A DNA stretch of 64,000 nucleotides from assembly GCA_902168105.1 (NCBI GenBank), contig CABHOY010000024.1:1-64000 (forward strand), read 5' to 3'. Shown in pieces: positions 26,128 to 35,019 of this stretch. The notes beneath the pieces were generated by a model. That model was not told where the DNA came from. It did no database searches and worked only from the letters and a program-made list of their open reading frames with translations. The first letter of the stretch is position 1. Each line of letters opens with the position of its first letter. The position numbers were made by a program, and so were the translations under genes. Origin of the DNA: an uncultured Flavihumibacter sp. Lineage in GTDB: Bacteria; Bacteroidota; Bacteroidia; Chitinophagales; Chitinophagaceae.

Positions 26128-27564
26128 ATGCATAAAAACGAATATGATGCAATCGTCATCGGATCAGGCCCTAACGGATTGGCAGCAGCAATAGCAATGC
26201 AGCAGCAAGGGCTTTCTGTATTGCTGATAGAAGGCAGGAACGAAATAGGAGGCGGCTTACGATCAAAAGAACTGACGGTGCCGGGTTTTATGCATGATAT
26301 CTGTTCCGCTATTCATCCTATGGCGGTAACATCACCTTTTTTCAGCCAGCTGCCATTAGAAAAGTTTGGATTGTCGTACATCTATCCAGCTGTGGATGCG
26401 GCTCATCCTTTTGATGATGGTACGGCCGCTGTTTTACATCCTTCATTGGAAAGAACAGCGCAGTTGCTGGGGAAGGACAGTATAGCCTACGAGCAGTTAT
26501 TCCGGCCGTTGCTGAAAGATTTCAAAGGATTATCTGAAGATATATTAGGCCCTTTACAGTTCCCGAAACATCCGCTTACATTAGCGAAATTCGGACTAAA
26601 GGCATTGCCTTCAGCTATGCAGTTGGCTAAGCGATTTAAGACAAAAGAAGCCCGTGGGTTATTTGGCGGTGTGGCTGCACATGCTATTCAGCCATTGACG
26701 AATATTGCCACTGCAGCTATCGGTTTGGTGCTGATGCTGAACAGTCATGCTGGTGGATGGCCTGCACCGCGTGGAGGCGCACAGGCATTGGCCAATGCAT
26801 TAGGTGATTATTTTGTTTCATTGGGCGGAGAGATCGTTACGGGTACTTATGTGAACGCACTGAAGGAATTGCCGCCTTCCAGGGCCGTATTACTGGACGT
26901 AACACCACGTCAGCTATTGAAGATAGCCGGCGATAGGTTCAGCTCTTTCTACAAATGGCAATTGCAACGATACCGTTATGGAATGGGCGTATTCAAAGTA
27001 GACTGGGCGCTGGATGGGCCTACACCTTTCACAGCAGCAGGTTGCAGAGAGGCAGGAACGATCCATCTCGGTAATACTATTGAAGAAATTGCAGCCAATG
27101 AACAGCGAACAACAGAAGGGCATCATCCGGATAATCCGTACACATTGTTTGTACAACATAGTGTCTTTGATGAGACGCGCGCGCCGGCAGGTAAACATAC
27201 GGCATGGGCGTACTGTCATGTACCCAACGGATCTACGAAAGATATGACGGCCGCTATTGAAAACCAGGTAGAGCGTTTTGCACCGGGTTTTAAAGATCTT
27301 ATTATAGGCAGGCATGTAATGAATACAGCGGACGTAGAAGCTTATAACCCTAATTATATTGGCGGCGATATCAATGGTGGCATTCTCGATATCACGCAAC
27401 TCTATACAAGACCTGCTATGAGGTGGTCGCCCTATACTACGCCAGCCAAAGGCATTTACGTATGTTCTTCTTCTACACCACCGGGTGGCGGTATTCATGG
27501 CATGTGCGGTTATCATGCTGCGAAGAAGGCATTAAAGGATGTTTTTGGTATTGCACTTAAATGA
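26128..27564 (+). CDS. Phytoene-desaturase-like FAD-dependent oxidoreductase
   Basis: A 478-residue flavoprotein. The dinucleotide-binding motif DAIVIGSGPNGLAAAIAMQQ (residues 7-26) is followed by EGRNEIGGGLRS, the usual FAD contact, and the C-terminal GIYVCSSSTPPGGGIHGMCG closes the FAD site. It is closest in style to the bacterial NAD(P)/FAD oxidoreductases related to PYROXD2 and CrtI. The substrate is unknown: there are no other carotenoid genes, so carotenoid synthesis is unlikely. It is the last gene of the sulfite-dehydrogenase cluster, separated by an inverted repeat, and might oxidise the imported compound or its product. Confidence 0.82.
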   Translation: MHKNEYDAIVIGSGPNGLAAAIAMQQQGLSVLLIEGRNEIGGGLRSKELTVPGFMHDICSAIHPMAVTSPFFSQLPLEKFGLSYIYPAVDAAHPFDDGTAAVLHPSLERTAQLLGKDSIAYEQLFRPLLKDFKGLSEDILGPLQFPKHPLTLAKFGLKALPSAMQLAKRFKTKEARGLFGGVAAHAIQPLTNIATAAIGLVLMLNSHAGGWPAPRGGAQALANALGDYFVSLGGEIVTGTYVNALKELPPSRAVLLDVTPRQLLKIAGDRFSSFYKWQLQRYRYGMGVFKVDWALDGPTPFTAAGCREAGTIHLGNTIEEIAANEQRTTEGHHPDNPYTLFVQHSVFDETRAPAGKHTAWAYCHVPNGSTKDMTAAIENQVERFAPGFKDLIIGRHVMNTADVEAYNPNYIGGDINGGILDITQLYTRPAMRWSPYTTPAKGIYVCSSSTPPGGGIHGMCGYHAAKKALKDVFGIALK

Positions 27565-27782
27565 TCTGTAGTTTAATTTTCATTAACATTCCGTTTGGGA
27601 TTTGTTGACACCTTTATTTGCATTTGCTTGCTATATTAGTAGGATATATAAAGTATCTGTGTAACCCGTTTTGTGAGCACTCAGTATCAACCAAAGTAGA
27701 CACGTGAAAAACTTCACATCAACCTATGTTTTACAATAATTAAATGCGTTTTATCTCGTAAACCTTAAAATAATCAATTGCT

Positions 27783-30374
27783 ATGCGTATGCGTAATTTT
27801 ACAAAGCTGTCTTTGTATGTGACCCTGCTATGCGGTGCTGTGCCGGCCCTTGCACAGACTGACATAACATCTGCCGCTGGAGTACTGACGGTTCAGTATC
27901 CCAATTCAAATGCGGCGGAAAACTATCCGAAGTTGATAGACAATAATGTAAATACGAAGTATTACATTGCCCGAACAGCGATCTGGATACAGTTTGAAGC
28001 TGCCAGGTCAGCAACTGTTAACCAGTATTCCATTTCTTCTGCAAATGATTTTGCAGACAGGGACCCGAAAAGCTGGAACCTGCAAGGTTCTGACGATGGC
28101 AGAACATGGACCACGTTAGATACCCAGACCGGCCAGACATTCACTGCGCGTTTTCAAACCAAAAGCTACTCGTTCACGAACACCACGCCTTATCTGTATT
28201 ACCGGTTGAACATTACTGCTAATAACGGAGGAGGTGCTATTCAGTTTTCAGAGTTGGAACTGAACGGTACTGTTGGTGGCCCTGCTTCAGGTCCCAGTGG
28301 TTTGACCGCTACTGTACAATCAGGCAGCAAGGTTAGTCTCAGCTGGTCTGACAATGCCACTAATGAAACCGGTTATCGCATTGAAAGCTCATTAGATGCT
28401 GTGAATTTTCTGCCACGTGCAACAGTGGGTGCGAACGTGACATCTTATGTTGATTCGTCATTGAGCACAGGTACCAGTTTCCTGTACCGTGTAAGAGCTA
28501 TTAACGCTACCGGTGCATCAGTTGCTGATACCTCTGATGTAGTTACCACTCCTACAGCTGCTACAGGCAATGATATCACCAACTTCACGAATGATGTAGT
28601 GACAGATCAATACAACACTACAGGTGCGGAAGGCATAGATAAAGTGGTAGATAACAATACTTACAGCAAGTACCTGGCATGGGCTTCCACAACCTGGATC
28701 CGTTATCAGTTACCAACGGGAGCCGTGGCTCAAGGCTACAGCATCATCGCCGCTAATGACGCGACAGACAGAGATCCTAAGAACTGGGTATTCCAGGGTT
28801 CGAACAACGGTAGCACCTGGACAGACTTGCAGGTACAGACCAATCAGTTGTTCACAACAAGGTTTAAGAAACGTACTTACCTGCTTGCCAATACAACCTC
28901 TTATCAGTACTACCGCCTGAACATCACGGCTAACAATGGAGGTTCTCTTACACAATTAGCAGAACTAGAGATCTATGGTACGGGTAGTGGAACAGTAGAT
29001 GCATCTGCACCTGCAGCACCAACAGGATTTACGACGCAGGCTGTTTCCAGCAATCAGATCATCCTGGACTGGCAGGACAATGCCGCCACAGAAACCAGCT
29101 ATCGCCTGGAACGAACAACCGATACAACAGATTGGGATGATGCTTTTGTACTGGCCGCAAACAGCAGCCGCTATTTCTCTCTGGACCTCTCACCGTTGAC
29201 TAAATATTATTACAGGCTGAGAGCAGAAAATGCAAATGGCGTGTCTGCATGGGTAACAGGCAGCAATACTACACAGACCAATGTAGTGCCTGCACAATGG
29301 CAGGAACACTGGGCAGGTCATACAGAGCTGTTATCACTGGTATATGCTAATAGCAGTGTGAACATCTGGTTTGATGATGCCGTTAGCCGTTCTGCTACCT
29401 GGATGAACCAGGACTTCACGGATGTTTGGGAATATGTGAAACAGAACTACGGTTCATTCAGCGATCCTAAAGTGAACATGGTGTTCCACAGCGAGCCTGG
29501 GTATTCCGGCGGACATCCGGCGGTTGTCTTTGATGCTGATCATGATTACACAAACGCCGGTGATCTTGGCGGCAGCTGGGAAACCAGGGAAGGCTGGAAC
29601 CTGCATGCTTCTATTCATGAAGTAGGACATATTGTAGAAGGCGGCAGCAAGGGTATTCACAACTCACCATCATTCCCTATATGGGGAGACAGCAAATGGG
29701 CGGAGATCTTCATTTATGATGTAATGAAGCGCCTGGGATGGGCCGCAGATGCACAGCAGGCCTATAATGATTTCGTTGTGAAACAGGAAAGTTTCCCTAA
29801 ACCCGGTACCTACTGGTTCAAGAACTGGTTCTACCCGATCTATGACAGGGCCGATTCCAGCGCGGCGTTAAACCGTTACTTCGATCTGTTGGCGCAATAC
29901 TTCCCACAACATAATGGTGAATATACCCGCGACCTGAACCTGGGTGAATTTGTGCACTTCTGGAGTGGCGCTGCGCAGTTCAGTCTTGAAGCACAGGCTG
30001 ATACCGCCTTCGGCTGGTCAAAAGACCTGGAAATGCAGTTTAAACAGGCACAGATCGACTTTCCATTCACTTATCCACAGCCGCTTACTGTCAGTGCAAC
30101 TGCAGTAGCGAAGGTTAAGACATCAGCAGTATTAAGCATCTGGCCTAACCCTGCCAGCAGTACCCTGAATATTGCTTTGCCTGCAAGTGATAAAGCGTAT
30201 ACGGTAGATGTATATAATATTGCCGGGGTAAGAAGGCTGTCCCAGAGAGTGAAGGGAAATTCGAATAACCTGAACATCTCCTCTCTGCCAGACGGGGTAT
30301 ACATTGTTACCGTGAGTGAGAATAAACAGGTGATCTGGAAAGAGAAGATAGTAGTGAATAATACTTCCCGTTAA
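27783..30374 (+). CDS. Secreted basic-secretory-protein peptidase with discoidin, FN3 and T9SS sorting domains
   Basis: An 863-residue secreted protein. In order it has a signal peptide (1-25, ending VPALAQ), an F5/8 type C-like domain (about 28-163), FN3 (165-257), a second F5/8 type C-like domain (260-405), a second FN3 (408-500), a basic secretory protein domain (about 505-760) and a type IX secretion sorting tail (about 783-863, WPNPASSTLNIALP ... LPDGVYIVTV). The zinc-peptidase motif is H612-E-V-G-H616 in IHEVGHIVEG. BSP proteins resemble plant defence-linked peptidases. The discoidin modules probably bind glycans on a target surface. Secretion through T9SS is typical of Bacteroidota. 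A terminator follows. Confidence 0.88.
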   Translation: MRMRNFTKLSLYVTLLCGAVPALAQTDITSAAGVLTVQYPNSNAAENYPKLIDNNVNTKYYIARTAIWIQFEAARSATVNQYSISSANDFADRDPKSWNLQGSDDGRTWTTLDTQTGQTFTARFQTKSYSFTNTTPYLYYRLNITANNGGGAIQFSELELNGTVGGPASGPSGLTATVQSGSKVSLSWSDNATNETGYRIESSLDAVNFLPRATVGANVTSYVDSSLSTGTSFLYRVRAINATGASVADTSDVVTTPTAATGNDITNFTNDVVTDQYNTTGAEGIDKVVDNNTYSKYLAWASTTWIRYQLPTGAVAQGYSIIAANDATDRDPKNWVFQGSNNGSTWTDLQVQTNQLFTTRFKKRTYLLANTTSYQYYRLNITANNGGSLTQLAELEIYGTGSGTVDASAPAAPTGFTTQAVSSNQIILDWQDNAATETSYRLERTTDTTDWDDAFVLAANSSRYFSLDLSPLTKYYYRLRAENANGVSAWVTGSNTTQTNVVPAQWQEHWAGHTELLSLVYANSSVNIWFDDAVSRSATWMNQDFTDVWEYVKQNYGSFSDPKVNMVFHSEPGYSGGHPAVVFDADHDYTNAGDLGGSWETREGWNLHASIHEVGHIVEGGSKGIHNSPSFPIWGDSKWAEIFIYDVMKRLGWAADAQQAYNDFVVKQESFPKPGTYWFKNWFYPIYDRADSSAALNRYFDLLAQYFPQHNGEYTRDLNLGEFVHFWSGAAQFSLEAQADTAFGWSKDLEMQFKQAQIDFPFTYPQPLTVSATAVAKVKTSAVLSIWPNPASSTLNIALPASDKAYTVDVYNIAGVRRLSQRVKGNSNNLNISSLPDGVYIVTVSENKQVIWKEKIVVNNTSR

Positions 30375-30400
30375 CCAGTGTTATAACATGTAATGTTGAT

Positions 30401-30433
30401 TCCGGCCTGCTTCTAGCGGGCCGGATTTTTTTT
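30401..30433 (+). terminator. Intrinsic terminator after the BSP peptidase gene
   Basis: TCCGGCC pairs with GGCCGGA, the stem being extended by a TGC/GCG step around a five-base loop, and eight T follow. It isolates the peptidase from the PL14-like gene. Confidence 0.8.
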
Positions 30434-30610
30434 ATTTATTTAAGTAGTACTATTCTATTTCCCGCGCGACTTCTATGAAAACCTACAACATAAAACTATA
30501 AGAACCTTTTTTCCACGTAGATGCAATCGATTGTTTTTAAGACAAATTGACGAAACAGACAAATCTATAGGCATATCTTTTTTCATTTTCCCTTAAAAAA
30601 CCATAACAAA

Positions 30611-31489
30611 ATGAACAGACATCAAATTGTCAGTCTTACGAAGGGCGCTGCTCTCTCCATGATCGTATTGCTATCAGCCTGCACTAAAGAAACCGTTAAA
30701 GAAGACCAACACCTGGCAGCAGCCAGCAGCTTGGAAACCCAGGCAGTAGGTAACACTATTCTGAACAGCTGGAGCGTAAACTGGGATAATTACGCCCATA
30801 GCAGCACCTATACTGCTAATAACGGTGCTGCAGATTTCGGCAATGTAACCGGTTGGGTGGACAGCCGGGGTATGATCTCTAACGGTAACCTGCGTATCAC
30901 CTTATTAAAGAATGCATTATCAGGTGCAGGTGGTGTAGTCGCCAACGTTGATATCTCTGATGGAACTGCTTATGAAGTTGATTATGATATCAGGTTCCAC
31001 AGCCAGTTTGACTGGAGCAGAGGAGGAAAGTTAGGTTTCGGCTTCTCAATCGGTGATGGTAATACCGGTGGAGATCCAGGTTGGGACGGTAACGGTGGTT
31101 CCGCACGTCTGATGTGGTATCGTACAGATGCAGGCAGGGTATTCTTCCAGCCTTATGTTTACTTCAAGGACCAGTCAGGTCAATACGGAGAAACTTTCGG
31201 TAAATCCTATCCTTCAACAGGTAGCCTGAATAAAGGTCAGACCTATCACGTACACCTGTATGTGAAAAGTAATACCGGCAGCAGCACTAATGGTCACGTA
31301 CAGTATGTAATTGATGGCGTGGTAGTACTTGACCAGGATATCCGCTGGACTACCAACGATGCGAAACGTTTGATCAAAGGATTGACTTTCCACACTTTCC
31401 GAGGTGGTAGCCAGACTTACTGGCAGTCATCTACAGACGGATATATCTATTATGATAACCTGAAAGTTCACAGGATCAGCACCAATTGA
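30611..31489 (+). CDS. Polysaccharide lyase 14-like lipoprotein
   Basis: A 292-residue protein with a lipoprotein leader (LSMIVLLSAC, Cys24). The body is a beta jelly-roll; RGGKLGFGFSIGDG and GGSARLMWYRTDAGRVFFQPYV (landmarks) match the core strands of alginate/glucuronan lyase family 14 and related sugar-binding proteins, and GYIYYDNLKVHR ends the fold. It may cleave or bind a uronic-acid polysaccharide at the cell surface. Catalytic residues cannot be assigned confidently, so a binding protein remains possible. It is a stand-alone gene bounded by terminators on both sides. Confidence 0.7.
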   Translation: MNRHQIVSLTKGAALSMIVLLSACTKETVKEDQHLAAASSLETQAVGNTILNSWSVNWDNYAHSSTYTANNGAADFGNVTGWVDSRGMISNGNLRITLLKNALSGAGGVVANVDISDGTAYEVDYDIRFHSQFDWSRGGKLGFGFSIGDGNTGGDPGWDGNGGSARLMWYRTDAGRVFFQPYVYFKDQSGQYGETFGKSYPSTGSLNKGQTYHVHLYVKSNTGSSTNGHVQYVIDGVVVLDQDIRWTTNDAKRLIKGLTFHTFRGGSQTYWQSSTDGYIYYDNLKVHRISTN

Positions 31490-31509
31490 TAGTATCACAA
31501 TATCTAAAT

Positions 31510-31549
31510 CTCAGGAGTCTGTTTAACAGGCTCCTGAGTTTCTTTTTTA
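31510..31549 (+). terminator. Intrinsic terminator after the PL14-like gene
   Basis: CTCAGGAG-TCTG pairs with CAGG-CTCCTGAG across a short loop, followed by TTTCTTTTTT. The adjoining gene on the right is convergent, so it may also limit read-through in that direction. Confidence 0.8.
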
Positions 31550-31663
31550 TAAGGTCGTCATTTCACGTTTGGAAAGTCTCACCCATTCTGCATTTAATCT
31601 GCGTACGTATCGGGGATGCAGGTCTATCTCGTCTCTAACTGCCTGAAACTGTGGCAGCTAATC

Positions 31664-32143
31664 TTATTTATCGGTCAGCTTCTTGCCGCTTTCAAGTTTT
31701 TCTATCAGGAGCCTGAGCCTGTTGTTCTTGGTTTCTTCCCTTTTGGCGGAAGTGATCCAGACATTGTATTCTTTCCTGTCTGTATAAGAGAGGGTATCAA
31801 AAAATGTTTTTGCTTTTGGGTGTTTTGAGAAGAGCGCAATTACTTCTTCAGGTAATATAACTTCCCTGGGTGCAAGGTCTTGCTCCAATACTATGTGTAT
31901 CGTATCTCCCAGTTCCTTGCCCAGCTCTTTCCTGATGGCCTGGGTAATACCGAGTGTGTGACAGGGCATCGACATCTTTGCCAGGCTACCCCTGTAGGTT
32001 ACCTTGCCATCAATCAGGGCTTTTACCTTCACCTGCCCTTTTACTCCATATAGTTCCTGTACATCGTAAGGGAAAACAACATAGCCGGCATTCATGCCGC
32101 CATATTGTTCTATTACTGCATCAAAAGTTACTTTCTTTGACAT
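31664..32143 (-). CDS. DUF1905 / YdeI-OmdA family protein
   Basis: A 159-residue soluble protein with an N-terminal DUF1905 beta-barrel (VTFDAVIEQYGGMNAGYVVF, KVTYRGSLAKM) and a C-terminal OmdA/YdeI helical segment (VILPEEVIALFSKHPKAKTF ... DRKEYNVWI). Relatives have been called bacteriocin-protection proteins, but the biochemical role is unknown. It starts 3 bases after the stop of the membrane protein gene upstream, forming an operon headed by an ECF sigma factor, which suggests a stress-related role. Confidence 0.8.
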   Translation of the reverse strand: MSKKVTFDAVIEQYGGMNAGYVVFPYDVQELYGVKGQVKVKALIDGKVTYRGSLAKMSMPCHTLGITQAIRKELGKELGDTIHIVLEQDLAPREVILPEEVIALFSKHPKAKTFFDTLSYTDRKEYNVWITSAKREETKNNRLRLLIEKLESGKKLTDK

Positions 32144-32146
32144 GAT

Positions 32147-32803
32147 CTATTCTTTTTCGTAGACTTCTATCTCTTTCAGGAATTTGATGGCCTTTGTAAC
32201 GGAAGTCCATTCTTTGCTCCCAAAGATAACCTTAAACCAGCGTTCACCGGCATTCTTCATCTGTATATTCCGGTACAGCCAGATAGCTGTTATAGTAAAT
32301 ACGGTGGTGATAGTTACCTGCAATACCCACAGCCCGATATTTACATGTTCAAACATAGCTTTATTAATGTAAAAAGTTGTGTAGAAGGGGGCTGACAGGA
32401 ATAATATCCGGGCGACGTTCATGGTGGATGATTGCAGTACTGCCAGTTTGCGTTGTGCTTCCATGATATTCTCACTATTATCGATCTGCCGAATAAGCAC
32501 TACCTGCCTGATGTATATCACAACGGCGGCGGCTGTAGTGACGATGATGCCCAATACGGAAACAACAAAAAAGAGCCGTGAAGCTGTCATGCCTGATATG
32601 GCAAAGGTGACCAATACTGACAGGAACAATGTCCATATTATTCCGGCAGTAACACCGACGATCTTAATTGTTTTCAAGGGGCGTAAAACAGAACGTACTT
32701 TCTGTGTCTGTATTTCGGCGATAAGGCGGTGGTTCAGTGCCAGGGTCTTTTCCAGCTTCTTATCATAATTAGCCCACATTTCTTTTAATGCGATGTCTTC
32801 CAT
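32147..32803 (-). CDS. Multi-pass membrane protein, probable sigma-factor partner
   Basis: A 218-residue protein with a cytosolic N-terminal coiled stretch (IALKEMWANYDKKLEKTLAL) and four hydrophobic helices (for example GIIWTLFLSVLVTFAI, LFFVVSVLGIIVTTAAAVVI, WVLQVTITTVFTITAIWL). There is no FecR domain or zinc-binding motif. Its position, 5 bases after an ECF sigma gene, makes an anti-sigma role likely, and the first 45 residues could form the sigma-binding helix. The family is known only as uncharacterised Bacteroidota proteins. Confidence 0.6.
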   Translation of the reverse strand: MEDIALKEMWANYDKKLEKTLALNHRLIAEIQTQKVRSVLRPLKTIKIVGVTAGIIWTLFLSVLVTFAISGMTASRLFFVVSVLGIIVTTAAAVVIYIRQVVLIRQIDNSENIMEAQRKLAVLQSSTMNVARILFLSAPFYTTFYINKAMFEHVNIGLWVLQVTITTVFTITAIWLYRNIQMKNAGERWFKVIFGSKEWTSVTKAIKFLKEIEVYEKE

Positions 32804-32808
32804 ATTTA

Positions 32809-33312
32809 TTAGTTATGAATAGTGGAGAATTTTCCTTTCAGTTTGTTTTTGATGCGATTGATCTTCGTTGCAATGTTTGTTTCAGTAAGTCCGAGAATAT
32901 CTGCGATCTCTTTATAGTTCTTTTCTTCAAGATAGAGGATCATAATAGCCCTGTCCAGTTCAGGCAATTCGCTGATGAAACGCTGAAGGAGGTGCAGCTG
33001 TGGGGATAGGTCATCTTTCTCTTCTGCGACTACAATAATATCCGTTGTAAGTTCGGATGCGTGGCCGCTTCTTTTGCTGTCTTTTCGGTAAAAGGAGATA
33101 GCCACATTCAGGGCAATCCTATATAGCCAGGTGGAATACTTATATTGATCATTGTACCTGCCAAACGATCGCCATAGCTGATAGATGATCTCCTGGATAA
33201 GGTCTTTCCTGTCTTCAATATTTCTGCAATAGGAATTCGCTACTTTATAGATGATCCCTTTATGCTGTTCTATTACAGATAGAAAGACATTATCTTCTTT
33301 TAACGGGGTCAT
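32809..33312 (-). CDS. ECF RNA polymerase sigma factor
   Basis: A 167-residue ECF sigma factor. Region 2 (about 10-80) contains EDRKDLIQEIIYQLWRSF and YSTWLYRIALNVAISFYRK, and region 4 (about 110-160) contains LDRAIMILYLEEKNYKEIAD with TNIATKINRIKNKLKG. It is the first gene of a three-gene operon with a membrane protein and a DUF1905 protein. It differs from the FecI-like sigma factors elsewhere in the window in lacking an adjacent FecR gene. Confidence 0.9.
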   Translation of the reverse strand: MTPLKEDNVFLSVIEQHKGIIYKVANSYCRNIEDRKDLIQEIIYQLWRSFGRYNDQYKYSTWLYRIALNVAISFYRKDSKRSGHASELTTDIIVVAEEKDDLSPQLHLLQRFISELPELDRAIMILYLEEKNYKEIADILGLTETNIATKINRIKNKLKGKFSTIHN

Positions 33313-33479
33313 ATGAGGTAATAATTAAGGTCATGAGCAATATATTTTACCTTATTATTCGCAGAGGGGAATAAAAAATCACAACAGGATACCAGCCGGT
33401 CCTGAAAGTAGTACTATTTAGTAAAATGGGGTGCAGATTTTATACGGTTTTCTTTGGCCTTTTAAACAAAGGCAGGGAA

Positions 33480-33585
33480 TTCATAGGACAGTAAAATTAT
33501 TTTTACGGCTTTTCAGTGCTTCGGCTCAAATGCCACGCTGTAGCGGGATTCGAGCCGAAGTAAAAAGGCGTTTCATAGGATAGTA
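33480..33585. repeat. Hairpin element flanked by 14-bp direct repeats (MITE-like)
   Basis: TTCATAGGACAGTA (33480-33493) recurs as TTCATAGGATAGTA (33572-33585). Between them CTTCGGCTC and GAGCCGAAG form a 9-bp stem that extends imperfectly outward (CGGCTTTT against AAAAAGGCG). Direct repeats flanking an inverted-repeat core without coding capacity is the architecture of a miniature transposable element, though direct repeats of 14 bp would be long for a target duplication. Confidence 0.5.
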
Positions 33586-33763
33586 TTCGCTAAAGATAAT
33601 CAAATTTTGATATCAGGGAATTATTTCTTCTCTTTTTGAAATATTTAATATTAAAATTAAAAAAGAACGTTGCGCGATAAAAAAACTGTATTTTTTGACC
33701 CATAAATTATTAAAAATCTATTGGGTATTGCTGCTGTTAATTTGCTTAAGGTGGCTCTTCCCA

Positions 33764-33794
33764 TTTGTCAACCTAAAAACTATAATATACTTTG
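33764..33794 (+). promoter_or_regulatory. Probable promoter of the TlpA-like gene
   Basis: TTTG (33764-33767) and ATACTTTG (33787-33794) are 19 bases apart, matching the Bacteroidota -33/-7 layout with one deviation from TAnnTTTG. The predicted start site lies about 35 bases before ATG 33831. Confidence 0.4.
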
Positions 33795-33830
33795 TATCAG
33801 TAAGTGATACGAGGTATTAAGCTTTATCAG

Positions 33831-34967
33831 ATGAAACTTTTACTATTCTTCCTGGCGACTCCCATTGTTGCATTTGCCCGACATTCCTATTCCGTAAAAG
33901 GTGAGGTTCCCGACTATTTTAATGGTAAGACATTATATCTCTCTGTCTTCGACAACTACTCGGATACGCGGTATGAAACAAAGGATTCCGTTACCGTATT
34001 GAATAATTCATTTACTTTTTCCGGTAAGATCTCTGAGGCATGTGAGGCTGCCCGTATCTCATACACAAATGAAGAACGTCAGACTTTTTCTCAGGAGTTT
34101 GTATTGGATAGTGGCAATAACCATATGATAGTTCAGCCCGTACCGGCTGATTATGTTTATTATAAGAATAAGGTTTCGATTTTATCTTTTCCTCACTCAG
34201 AATCTAATAGCATCAAGCTGCAATTGGATAGTATTGGTCGTTACTACATGCGCATCTATGGTGAATACTCCGATAGCACCCATCAGTTCAGGGTGTTACC
34301 TTTGCAATGTAGCATGGAAATGATGCAGAAACAGATGTCGCTTCTTACTGCCTATAAGGATAATTATTATTCTATCATCCAGCTTTATAAGTTTTCCAGG
34401 ACACAACTTTCCGTTTATGATATTAACAATGTGTTGAAGCTTTTAAGTGACAGTCTGCAAAAGACCTCTCTTTATAAGAAGCTGTTACATAAGGTGAGCT
34501 CCACCATAGCAGCCAATGAGAAATCCCGGGTGAATGAAAATATGCCTTCTTTTACGGCGAAGACGAATACCGGAAACCCCTTTACCAACAGTGATCTTAC
34601 AGGTACTCCTTACATTGTGGTCTTTTCTGCTACCTGGTGCATTCCCTGCCAGGAAGTGCTTCCTGACCTGAAAAAGATCTACAAAGAGAATAAGGAAAAG
34701 GGGCTACAGGTAGTATATTTCAATCTGGATGATGATGTAAAGAAGTGGCAGAAACATATTAGCAAGCATCACTTGGATTGGATCAATGTTTCTACCTATG
34801 CAAAATTTGGAGACGATAAGTTGACCAACCAATTCAATATAAAAGGCATTCCTAATTATATTCTGGTAAATAAGGATGGTAAAATTGTTTTTAACTCAAA
34901 TCTGGCAAAGAACAATGATGTTTCACGCCTAAAAGAACACGTCACTGAGATGTTTACTGCTAAATAG
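33831..34967 (+). CDS. TlpA-family thiol-disulfide oxidoreductase
   Basis: A 378-residue periplasmic or membrane-attached thioredoxin-like protein. A signal peptide (MKLLLFFLATPIVAFA) is followed by a DUF4369-like beta domain (about 20-110), a helical middle, and a TlpA domain (about 240-375) with active site C270-I-P-C273 in ATWCIPCQEVLPDL and the cis-Pro loop GIPNYILVNKDG. It probably reduces disulfides in exported proteins or cytochrome apoproteins. ATG 33831 begins the signal peptide; an upstream GTG at 33804 would add nine residues. It stands alone, facing the SNF2 gene. Confidence 0.88.
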   Translation: MKLLLFFLATPIVAFARHSYSVKGEVPDYFNGKTLYLSVFDNYSDTRYETKDSVTVLNNSFTFSGKISEACEAARISYTNEERQTFSQEFVLDSGNNHMIVQPVPADYVYYKNKVSILSFPHSESNSIKLQLDSIGRYYMRIYGEYSDSTHQFRVLPLQCSMEMMQKQMSLLTAYKDNYYSIIQLYKFSRTQLSVYDINNVLKLLSDSLQKTSLYKKLLHKVSSTIAANEKSRVNENMPSFTAKTNTGNPFTNSDLTGTPYIVVFSATWCIPCQEVLPDLKKIYKENKEKGLQVVYFNLDDDVKKWQKHISKHHLDWINVSTYAKFGDDKLTNQFNIKGIPNYILVNKDGKIVFNSNLAKNNDVSRLKEHVTEMFTAK

Positions 34968-35019
34968 GTTATGAATTATCGTGTCGTTCGTTGAATAAAG
35001 TCACAGTCTGACGTTATTA

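Larger units (their letters stand above)
33313..33830. other. Divergent intergenic region with hairpin element
   Basis: About 500 bases between two divergent genes. It holds a GCCTTT/AAAGGC stem (33457-33473), a hairpin element flanked by direct repeats (33480-33585), an A/T-rich stretch, and a promoter for the TlpA-like gene (33764-33794). No coding frame of merit was seen. Confidence 0.5.

Noticed and set aside
26128..27564. Carotenoid desaturase (CrtI) assignment for the flavoprotein
   Set aside because: Only the general FAD fold matches; no crtB or other pigment genes are present, and the context is sulfur redox.
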